Source: Candidatus Uabimicrobium amorphum (GTDB lineage: Bacteria; Planctomycetota; Uabimicrobiia; Uabimicrobiales; Uabimicrobiaceae). Taken from it: a stretch of DNA of 64,000 nt. Where the stretch lies: contig NZ_AP019860.1 of assembly GCF_009002475.1 (NCBI RefSeq), positions 2,046,001-2,110,000 of the forward strand, given 5' to 3'. Both the position numbers and the translations under genes were made by a program. The notes under the pieces were generated by a model. It worked only from the letters and a program-made list of their open reading frames with translations, had not been told where the DNA came from and made no database searches. Positions 28,681 to 40,700 of this stretch are shown here, in pieces; the stretch's first letter is position 1; each line of letters begins with the position of its first letter.

Positions 28681-31600
28681 CTGTTTTGGAGAAATTCTTA
28701 AACCAAAATCTCGGGCTTTCGCTACAACCTGGATACTTAGAATAGAGTCCCCCCCATAGAAAAAAAGTTCTCATGGATACCAATTTCTTCAATACCCAAC
28801 ACTTGTTGCCAAACATTCGCTAAAGTCTTTTCTACCTCCGTTGTCGCAAGTGTGCGATCTTGACTTTGTATAGCGTTGAGTGGCAACCTCGCACGATCTA
28901 TTTTCCCTGAGTCATTTAGCGGCATATGCTCCAGCGGCACAAAAGCCGCAGGAATCATGTAACTAGGTAGTTGTTGTTGCAAATACTGTTGTAAGGTTTG
29001 AGGCTCCAATGATTCCGTAGTTGTGTAAAAAGCCAACAGTTGTTTGTGCTCTTTCTGCTTACGAATGCCTATAGCACATTGCGTGACATGTGGGTGCTGC
29101 AAGATCACAGCCTCTATTTCTTCTATTTCAATACGGAAACCGCGAATTTTTACTTGGTAGTCCGCACGTCCGAGGAATTGCAACGCACCATTGTCTAAAT
29201 GACGTACAATATCACCCGTTTTATACAAACGCTGTTGTTGTCCTGCGATGGTTGCCACACAGAATCTTTCCTTATTCAGCGGTGCACGTCTGTGATAGCC
29301 ACGCGCCAAGGCAACACCCGCTATGTACAATTCTCCTGGAGATCCTATTGCCACCGGTCTAAGATGCGAATCTAACACGTACAATCGCACATTGCTAATC
29401 GGCGTTCCAATCGGAGCTATTTGGTAGTGCAATTCATCACCCAAATTGCATTTAAAATGACTTACAGCAATCGATGCCTCCGTGGGACCATAGGAATTGT
29501 AAAGCTCGCTTTTCGTTTTTTCTAAATACTCCTGGCACCAAGCCGTTGGTAGTGCCTCACCGCCACAAATCGTCAAACGCAATCCATTTCGTTCTTCCCA
29601 ATTCGGAACGTCTAAAAGTAAACGAAACATCGCTGGTACAAAGTGCGCAACACTTATGTTTTCCTTGTCGATTAGCTCCCAAAGCAAATCTGGACTTTTG
29701 CGTTGTTCTTCCGATGCGATGACAACCGTTGCTCCGCAAATCAAAGGCCAAAACAACTCCCACACCGACACGTCAAAACTCAGGTGTGTTTTTTGCAACA
29801 CGCGGTCTTCTGCTGTCAATTCGTATTCGCTTTGCATCCACCTTAAACGATTCGCTACTCCTCCATGCTCTAGCAATGCCCCTTTGGGATTACCTGTCGA
29901 GCCAGAGGTATAAATCATATACGCCAAATTTTCTACACCGCTCGTCGCACCTAGATTATCTTGATTGTGATTGCCTATTTTATTTGCACACAGCACCGGA
30001 GCGCAATCCTCCAGCCACGGCTTTTCTTTTAAAATTTCACCATCCGTTACCAGTAGTGCTACATCACTATCATCCACTAAATACGACAACCGTTGTTGCG
30101 GATATGTCGGGTCCATCGGAACATAAGCCCCACCAGCTTTCCAAATTCCCAAAATGGCAATGGCCGCCTGCAAGTCTCTCTCCAGACATAACCCCACAAG
30201 AGTGTCCACCGGTAAAGATTTATCATAAACTTGTTGATAGCGCTCTTGCAGTGTATACGCAAACTGATTCGCTCGTTCATTGAGCTCTCGATAGGACAAT
30301 GATTGATCTTCGAACATCATCGCCGTGTGCTGTGGCGTTTTTTTCACTTGTTGTTCAAATAATTTGTGTATCGGTTCTTCGACTAACTCCAACGACCTGC
30401 TTTGATTAAAAGTCTCTAACACTTGCTTACGTTGTTCTACTGTCATCAAGTCTATTTGTGAAATAGCTATTTCTGGCGTTTGTAGAACTGTCTTTACCAC
30501 AAGTTGGAATTGTTCCGCCAGACGCGCCATCGTTTGTTCTTTGAACAACGTAGTGTTGTATTGGATCGTTCCCTGTAAACTCTCTTTTGTTTGTCTTATA
30601 GAAAAACTAAAATCGAATTTAGAAAAATGGTACGGAATCGGATAGTTGCTAATTTTTACTCCCGGCAAATTTAGAGATAAGTTTTCTTCCACATTTTGCA
30701 CTTGAAACATCGCTTGCACAATAGCAGCGCGACTAGTATCGCGTTCGACTTTTAAAACATCAATGAGCTTTTCGAATGGCATATCTTGGTGAGCATATGC
30801 TTCAATCGTTTGTGCCGAAATTTCTTCCAACAATTCCATAAAACTTTGGTCTTTAGATAAATCGCTGCGCAGTGCCACAGTATTGACAAACAGACCAATC
30901 ATTCCCTCTAGGTCTTCATGAGCACGGTTGGCAACAGGAGTACCAACGATAAGATCGCTTTGCCCACTGTAACGACTTAACACAATTTTGAAAGCACTCA
31001 ACAAAATAGTGAACATCGTACCACCAGCTTTTCGTGCTATTGCTTGTAAGTCTGGTACTAGTGATTGTCCAATGTTAAAGGTATATGTGTCTCCTTGATA
31101 GTCCAGTGTTTTCGGCCTTGGGTAGTCGGTGGGTAATTGTAAGTCTTGGTACCCTTGTAGCCTTTCGTACCAGTAACGAATTTTCTCCTTTAACAAATCA
31201 CCGCTTAAGTACTGTTGTTGCCAATGAGCGTAGTCATTGTATTCGACATTTAACTTTTTTACATTAGGCTCTCGGTGTTCGAGATAACTGCTATAAAACT
31301 CCTGTAATTCTTGCAAAAAGATTTTTGTTGAGAGGCCATCGCTAATAATATGGTGTTTCACAATACACAATATAAAGTTTAAAGGTTCCGTTTCAAATAT
31401 TGTAGCGCGAAGTAATGGCGCAGTTGTTAAGTCGAAAGGTGTGTGTATTTCACGTTCTAAAGCTTGTGTTAGTTCTTTTTGATTGGTCTTTTTTAGCGCA
31501 ATAGATATTTGCATGGTACCCGCTATGTCGACTAGCGCAAGACCATTTTGTTCAGCAAAACTCATACGTAAACTACAGTGCCTTTGTATTAGGGCGTTTA

Positions 31601-31750
31601 ATGCCTCGTTGAGAATTTGTATTTGTAAATCACCACAAATTTTGAATGCCAGTGGCATGTTATACATCGCACTTTTTTCTTCATAGCGATCAATAAACCA
31701 CAAGCGCTGCTGGGCAAAAGATAACGTTACAGGAGTACCCAGTGGTGCTT
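27250..31750 (-). other. NRPS module 4: C-A-T-E, residue X, split by a frameshift
   Basis: Pocket residues read D-V-W-H-I-G-S-I-A-K, as in modules 2 and 8. The T domain is broken at 28749-28755, where a run of seven G on the coding strand replaces the expected eight bases before GAC TCT. Confidence 0.75.
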
Positions 31751-34700
31751 TACTAATGTTTATTGCTGGAGCAAAAGAGTGCTTTTTTTGCTCCAAGTAA
31801 GTAGCGAGAGATGCCAGCCGGGTATGTTTAAATAGAGATTTAACGGGGCATTCAATGTGTAACTGTGAACGAATTTTGGCAACTACCTGCATCACCGACA
31901 GCGAATGTCCACCTATATAAAAGAAATCGTCGTTGATGCTGACCTTGTCGATTTTTAGAACTTGGCACCAAATAGCAGCGAGCCACTTTTGCATCTGCGT
32001 CTTGGGCGGGTCGTCAATGGGAATAGAGCTGTCTTTCGCCATAATTTCCAACGTTAACCGTGAACGATCCACTTTCCCTGAAGTGTTCACAGGCATTTTC
32101 TCTAACTGTGTAAAAATGTTGGGTATCATGTATGGGGGTAGTTGATCTTGCAATTTTGCCTGTAAAGCTGCTGAGGAAACCTCTTCGTTTGCCGTGTAAA
32201 AAGCCAACAATTGTTGGTGTTTTTTGTTTACCACAACAACACATTGAGATATAGAAGGATAGTTGGTAACTACTGCTTCGATTTCACCTAGCTCAATGCG
32301 AAATCCGCGTAGTTTTATCTGAAAATCTATACGACCTAGAAAGTTGATATTGCCATCGGCCATTCGTTTGACTAAGTCACCTGTGCGATACATGCGTGAA
32401 TGTTGATCTTGTGCCAAGTCTTCTTCGCGAACAAATGGATTGACAATGAACTTCTCATCGTTTAGCTGTGCGCGATTTTTATAGCCACGTGCCAAGCCCA
32501 CACCGCTGATATACAACTCGCCAGGTACACCCATTGGAACTTGGCAAAGATGGCGATCTAAAATATACAAACGTATGTTGCCTATGGGCTTGCCAATGGG
32601 TGTGGTGTTGTAAAGAAGATGATCTTTGGCATTGCATGGCCAATGACTAACAGTAATCGAAGTTTCCGTCGGTCCATACAAATTGTAAAGAGCGCATGTG
32701 GTGTGACGTGTTAAAAATTTTAGACTCAAGCTGGACGATAAAGCCTCTCCCCCGCAAAAAGTTCGCCGCAACGAAGTCAACTTTTCAAACGATGTTGTTT
32801 CTAAAAAAATCTGAAACATCGAAGGCACAAAGTGCACCGTAGTGATGTTGTACTTTTTGATGGTATCGTATAAATACTGTGTATCCTTGTGTCCTTCCGC
32901 TTCTGCAATAACAAGCTTTGCTCCTACAAAGAAAGGCCATAATAGCTCTGTTACCGAGAAGTCAAAACTAAATGGCGTTTTGTGCAATACACTCTCTTGC
33001 GGCTGTAGTTTATATGTTTCTTGCATCCACAAAGTTTGGTTGATTACCCCTGCGTGCTCAAGCATAACCCCCTTGGGTTTGCCTGTAGAGCCTGAAGTAT
33101 ATATAATATACGCTAAATCGTGCGCATTATTTATCTGTATGGGGTTTTGCGAAGAGTATTGCGAAAAATCCTCTTCCAATGCAATAATTTTATCTTTATC
33201 AACACATAATGTATGTGTTTGTAAAATGTCCTGTTGTGTTAACAATAGTTCTATTTCGCTATCTTCGACCATATAATCCAGACGTTGTTGCGGATACTCT
33301 GGCTCTAGTGGTACGTAAGCCGCTCCCGCTTTTAAAATCCCCCAAATTGCAACAACCATTTGTAAGTTACGTCTAGCGCATATACCAATCAGAGTACCGG
33401 CAGGCATGTTTTGACCATAACAATCCATGTAGCGTTTGCGTATTGCGTGAGCTACCTGGTTTACCTGCGTGTTAAATTCATGGTAACTTAAGTTTTTTTC
33501 GGCAAATTGCACAGCAATCTGCGTAGGGTTTTTCTCTGCTTGTACCTCCAAATATTCGCTCAAAACTTGCTTTGGTTTGTAACAGACTTGTGTTTGGTTC
33601 CACTTTTCGAGTAACTCTTTTTTTTCTAAATTACTCAAAATGTTGATTTTTTGCACCGGTTTTTTTGGACTTTCCAAAACATTCAAGATTGTTTGTTCCA
33701 GGTGATGCAACAAACGTTTTATGCTGTCTAAGCTAAAGCAATTGGTATTGTACATGACATCGAATTGAAAAGTTTCCCCTGGTGTAGCACTTAACGTCAA
33801 GGGGTAATTTGTTCTTTCGTGCCCTTTGACTTGAGCCAGCAGAAGCCCCTGTGACTTTTGAACGTTGGTCGGATAATTTTGATATACAAAAAGGCTATAA
33901 AACAAAGGTGTTCCCGCTGGTATATGGCTTTGTAATTGTATCTCAGGAAGCCCTACGTAGTCGTAATCGCTTATTTTCTGTATGGTCTGCTGAAGACGAT
34001 TTAGCGATTCTATGGTTTGCTGTTCTTTAAAATCAAAATGTACTGGCACCGTATTGATCAGTAGCCCAATGTGTTTATCTAAACCTGCGACAGGATGTGA
34101 ACGCCCAGAAGTAACGGTGCCATACACTACGCTCTGCTGTCCGCTATAACATGAGAGAACTTTGGCCCATGCAAATTGTGCCAAAGTATTTAGGGTAACG
34201 CGATACTCTTTGGAAAATTGTTGCATCCTTTGGGTATTTTTTTGCGAAAACTGGTGTTTATAACCTTGTATCTGAGCATCTGTCTGGTAGACATCCAACG
34301 TCGTGCCAGGCTTTTGAATATTTAAAGGGGTTACTGCTTCCACCTGTGCCATCTGTTGCTTCCAAAAGTCCAAAGCAATTTTTTTGTCTTGTTGTTCCAA
34401 CCAAGTAAAATAATTGCGATGGGTGTTACCTTCCCTCCCCAAAGAATGCCCTTCATAAAATTTAGCCACCTCTTCGAGTAGAATAGGCAGACACCAACCA
34501 TCAAGAAGTAAGTGATGATGGGTCCACAATAATACATGACATTCATCAGACATTTGTATTAAACAAAAACGCATAAACCCTAGCGTTTTAAAATCAAAGC
34601 CTTCATTACGGTCTTGTCGAAGATATTCTTGCAATAGTTGCTTTTGCTCTCTCTGGTTATGTTCGCGCCAATCTAATTCGCACCACTCAATTTTTACCTG

Positions 34701-37700
34701 TTTGTGAACTATTTGCCAAAATACCTCGTCTTCCCACACAAACTTCGCTCGTAGAGTTGCATATTTGTCGACGACAGCTTGCCATGCGCAACGCAATACC
34801 TCTTTTGACAAATTCCCGTTGTACTCCATTTCAAGTTGTACACAATACTGGCCCGACTCAGGTGCATACAAAGTATGAAATAATAATCCCTGCTGCACAT
34901 TTGTCAGGGGATATACGGCCTCTACACTTGAGTAATTCTTTGCCAATATCTCATCTAGTTGCTGCTGGCTACAAGCAAGCCATGGAAAATCAGAAGGAGT
35001 AAAGCCACCCGCTTTTGGTTGTCGGCAGTGAGCAATCATTTGCTCTAACGACTGCTTATACAAATGCGCTAATTCATGGATACTTTCTTCATCAAGTGTT
35101 GGCCCATGGATAAAATCAATACTCAATTGTTGGTTACGTACAATACCAATTACATCAAGTAAATAATGCCTGTGGTTATCGTCTCCGATACTTTCTCCTG
35201 GAGCCTGTGTAGAGAAATTCCACAGCGAAGTCTTTTCGTTAAACTGACCTAAATAGTTAAAACTAATTTGCGATTTTGTTTGCGAAAGTTGCTTGCGCAT
35301 ATGGGAGTCTCGATGCAAGTATTGCAAAACACCAAAACCAAAACCTTTATCGGGAATAGCGCGTAATTGCTCTTTGATCGAACAAATGATTTGACGCCAA
35401 TTAAACTCCCGTGGTTCCATTTCCAGATGAACAGGAAAGACACTGGTAAACCAACCAACTGTACGTGAAAGTTCTACTTGTCCAACGGTTTCTTGCTCGC
35501 GTCCGTGCCCCTCTAAATCTAGTCGCACGCTAGTTTGCTTTCGCCAGCGATAAAACGCAACCGTCAACGCTGCCAACAATAAATCATTGATCTGAGTGTG
35601 ATACACCTCCGGAATTTCTTGGAGCAATGCTGTGGTAAGTTCTTTAGAGAGTGCAATGCGTTGACGAGCACTATACTTTTGAGTATTTGTGTATTTTTTT
35701 TCCCTAGAAGGTAACAGCGGAACCGTTTTGCTCGTTGTATGGAGCCAATATTCTATGTGGCTTGCTAAAGACGGGTTATCAGTATACTGTAACAACGCAT
35801 GACTCCAGTCTTGGAAACTACTGGTTTTTTTAGGTAAGTCGAATTTTTTTCGCTGCCTCAATTGTTGGTAAATAACTTGTAAATCTTCTAGTAAAATACG
35901 CCACGAAACTCCATCAATCACCAGATGGTGGATTGCGATACATAAACGTTCTTTGCCATCACTGTGGCCACGTAAAATACCCACCTTCCAAATAGGTCCA
36001 TGCTCTATGTTTAGCTGCTGTTGCCAGTTTGTACAGATATCTCTCACCGCTTGCTCTTGTTTTTCTAAGGGTAATGAGCATTGTTCTATATCAATAGTAA
36101 ATGCCTCCGCGTGGTCATCGTAAAACTGTCGCCAACCGCTAGAATTTTTTGAAAAGCGCAATCTAAGCGCATCGTGGAGCTCTATAAGAACACCCAGAGC
36201 TTTTTGCAAAAAGGGAATGTGCAATGATTCATTACATACAAGTAAAAATGCTTGGTTCCAATGGTGCAACTGTATAAAATTTTGAGCAAAAAAGCGCTGC
36301 TGAATAGGGGTAAGAGGTACTTCTCCTACAGCAGATTTTTGAGAAATTTTTATCGATCCTTGTTTTTGTGCCACCAGCGCTAACAGTCGAACGGTGGGAT
36401 TTGCAAATAGTTGTTTAGGAGAAATTTTCCAGCCCGCTTCTCTCGCTTTAGAAATTACCTGAATACTTAAAATCGAATCCCCACCAAGGCTAAAGAAATT
36501 GTCGTCTATCCCCACATGCTCAACATGCAAAACTTGCTGCCAAATCTCTGCTAACGTTTTTTCCAATTCGCTAGTTGGGGCGATAAAGTCATCTTGCGTT
36601 GTGTTTACCTCTAGGGGTAACTTTCCACGGTCTATTTTACCAGAGGTGTTTAAAGGCATGCGTTCTAGTCTTATAAAAATACTTGGTAACATATACGCAG
36701 GTAATTGCTCGTGTAATTTTGCTTGTAAATCTTCCGGAGAAAGTTGTCGCGTTGTCGTATAAAAAGCCAATAGTTGCTTGTGTCGATCGCGTTCGCGCAC
36801 AGCAACGGCGCACTGAGATATTTCTGGATGGCGTAAAATAACCGCTTCTATTTCCTCTATTTCAATGCGAAATCCACGAATTTTTACTTGGTGATCCATA
36901 CGGCCAAGAAATTCTAAGTTGCCATTTTCCAGCCAACGCACTATATCACCTGTTTTATAAAGACGTTGTTTATGTCCGTCGATAAAACCCCAAATAAACT
37001 TTTGGTGGTTGAGTTCTTCGCGATTGTGGTAACCACGCGCTAAGGCGACACCAGCAATGTGTAGTTCTCCTGGAATACGAGTGGCCACTGGACGTAATTC
37101 AGAGTCTAGAACATAAAATTTTACATTACTAATCGGCGAACCGAGAGGAGTAATATCGTAGTGTAAATGGTCTTGTTTACTACATGGAAAATGACTTACA
37201 GCAATAGAGGCTTCCGTCGGTCCATAGGAATTGTACAACTCCCCTGTGGTTTTATCTAAATACTCTTTAGACCATGCCGTAGGTAAAGGTTCTCCGCCGC
37301 AAATAGTCAAACGCAAGGAATTCAATTGTTTCCAAGCACGCACATTTAATAATAGACGAAATAGAGAGGGGACAAAGTGTGCAACAGTAACTTGCTCCTC
37401 CTCTATTAGTTGTATGAGTGTATGTGGATTGCGATACTCTGTACCGGCAATTACAACAGTAGCACCAGAAATCAGTGGCCATAGAAATTCCCATACCGAG
37501 ACATCAAAGCTATAAGTTGTTTTTTGTAAAACGCGATCGGCGGACGTAAGTTGATATACATCTTGCATCCACAAAAGGCGATTAATGACTCCCTTGTGCT
37601 CTAATAAAACGCCTTTGGGCTTACCGGTTGAACCAGAAGTGTAAATCATATACGCTAAATTTGAATTTTCACATACAACATTTGGATTTTCGTTGTTGAA

Positions 37701-40700
37701 CTGGTCTATATCTTTATCGATATCTATACAAATGTTTTGTTGTTTTAGCCATGGATGATTGGCACAAGTATGACGATCTATTACGAGTAGATTAACGCCA
37801 CTATCTTCCAGAAGATAACGTATTCGTGGCAACGGGTATTCTGGATCAATGGGCACGTAAGCGGCTCCTGCTTTTAGGATACCCAAAATTCCCACTATCA
37901 TTTGTGTACCACGATCTAAACATAAGCCAACTAGAGTATCGATTGGCAATGGTTGTTCGTATCGACATTGGTAAGTAGTTCTGAGCGCATTCGCTAATTT
38001 ATTTGCTTGCTGGTTGAGTTGTTGGTAACTCCAGTGTTTTTTTTGGAATATGACAGCGTTGTGCTTTGGTGTTTTTTTGACTTGTTCTTCAAACAAACAA
38101 TGCAGGCAAGTTTGGGTTATCGCTAATGGTTTACTTTGATTGAACTCCTTTAAAATGCGCTGACGTTGTGATGTGGGAATTAAGCCTATTTGCGCAATAG
38201 AAGTATTTGGATTTTCGGCAACATGCGCAACCACCATTGTAAAACGCTGCGCTAAATTTTCGATCGTCTCTGGTTTGAATAAATCGGTGTTATACTGAAT
38301 GGTTCCTTGTAGTTTTTGTCCCGTGTGCTTAATGAAAAAACTTAGATCAAACTTTGAAACATCGCAAAAAATAGGGAGATTATAAACTTCTAAATTTGGC
38401 AAAGACAGTGAAATGTTTTCTGCGACACTTTCCAACTGGAACATCAATTGTACAACTGGCGCACGACTTGTATCGCGTTGTACATTTAAAGCGTCTACAA
38501 TCTTTTCAAATGGTATATCCTGGTGAGTATATGCCTCCACTGCATTGGCAGAAACTTTTTTAATTACGTCAATAAAGTTAGGATTGCCGGATAAATCGCT
38601 GCGCAGTACGAGGGTATTTACAAATAAACCGATGACATTTTCAATCGAATCGTGAGTACGGCCCGCCACAGGTGTTCCGACAACAATATCACTTTGCCCA
38701 CTGTAACGGTGTAGTACAACTTTAAGCGCACTTAGCAAGATAGTAAAAAAAGTACCGCCTATTTCGTTCGTTATTCTTTGTAGAGCACGGGAATGATTTC
38801 CTATCTCAAATGTATGTATCAATCCTTTGTGCCCGAGAACTTTAGGTCGCATAAAATCGGTTGGCAATTGCAAATTTTCGTAGCCTTGTAACTTTTGGCG
38901 CCAATATTGAATTTGTTGATCCAGTATCCCACCATGTAAATATTCGCGTTGCCATCTGGCATAGTCAGAATATTCTACGGGCAAATCACCTAACTGCGTA
39001 ACTTGATGTTTGATTCCATTTGCATACAAATCTTGTAATTCGTGCACAAAAATAACCACGGAGAGGCCATCGCTTATAATATGGTGCTTTACGATACACA
39101 AAACAAACTCAGGAGAGGTTGTATCAACAATTTGTAATAATGTTGCACGAAATAGTGGTCCTGTTCTTAGATCAAAAGGGGTATGTATTTCTTTGTAAAT
39201 GTTTTGTGTTAAATCCGCCTTTCGAACTTTATGTACCGCAAGAGAAAATTTTACAGACTCTGCAATGGCAATGGCGGGAACTCCGCCTTCGCTGAAAAAA
39301 GTTGTACGCAAACTGGCATGGCGTTGCACCAAGGTTTGTAGTGCCGATTGCAAAACTTGTATATCGAGATTGCCCTCTATTTTAAAAGCTATGGGAATAT
39401 TGTACAGTGCACTTTGCTCTTCATATTGGTCAATAAACCACAGTCTTTGTTGGGCAAATGAAAGTAATAGAGGTGCTTCTACATCTCTTTCAATAGAAAT
39501 TGCGGTGGTGAGGTTGTCTTTTTGCGTCTGCAAAAATTGCGCAAGCTTTTTAACGGTTGTGTGTTCAAACAAGTGTACGACAGGACATTCTAATTTTAAC
39601 TGCGAACGAATTCTTGCCGCCACTTGCATGGCCCTCAAGGAATTGCCACCTATTTGAAAAAAGTTGTCGTTGACTCCTACTTGCATTAGTTTTAAAACTT
39701 CGCACCAAATAGCCGCCAACTTTGACTCCATCTGATTGCCAGGAGCTAGATATGCCGTTTGTAACTGGATTTTGGGCAGCGCTTGTACGTCTACTTTGCC
39801 ATTGGCACTCAGAGGCATTTTTTCTACCGCCATAAAAGCGCTAGGCACCATATAAAAAGGAAGTCGCTCAGACATATAGGAATGTAAATCTTCTCTATCC
39901 AGACTTCGCGAGGAGATATAATACGCTGCGAGGTGCTTTTGTCCTTGTACTTCACGCACTGTAACCACTGGCTGCTCAATATGCGGATGGCTTCCCAGTG
40001 CGGCCTCTATTTCGCCTAATTCAATGCGAAATCCTCTTATTTTTACCTGGTCGTCAACACGCCCCAAAAATTCTATATTACCATCGGCAAAATAACGCCC
40101 CATGTCACCTGTTTTATAAAGTATTTCTCCTGTTTGCGGATATTCTATAAAGCTAGCGGCGGTTCGCGATGTGTCTCGCCAATAACCTTTGGCCACTCCC
40201 ACACCACCTATATGCAGCTCTCCAACAACTCCCACAGGTACCGGTTGTAAAAATTTGTCGAGAATGTGGAAGCTTTGGTTCCACATTGGTTTGCCGTAAG
40301 GGATGCTTTTCCACGAAGGATCAATTTTTTCTATCGGATAAAGAATCGACCAAATAGAGCCCTCTGTGGCCCCTCCCAAACTGATTTGTTGCGCATTCTC
40401 GCCACAGTGTTTGCGAATTTTGGCGGGTAATTCTAGTGGAATCCAGTCGCCGCTCATCAGGATCAAGCGTAGCTGAAATGTTTGTTTTGCTTTATTTGTT
40501 TCTAAAAAATCTACGAGTAAATGCATCAAAGCCGGCACGGTGTTCCATAGACTCACGTCACATTTTTCCATCCACTCTAACCATTTTGTTGGCTCTCTAA
40601 CTTCCTGTTCACCGGGTAGTACAACAGTACCTCCTGCCCCCAAAACGCCAAAGATATCATACACCGAAAGATCAAAACTTAGTGCGGACAGAGACAGTAC

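Noticed and set aside
28680..28682. TTG at 28680 as the start of a separate NRPS gene
   Set aside because: It falls in the middle of a conserved T domain, has no ribosome site, and the missing half is encoded directly upstream in another frame.
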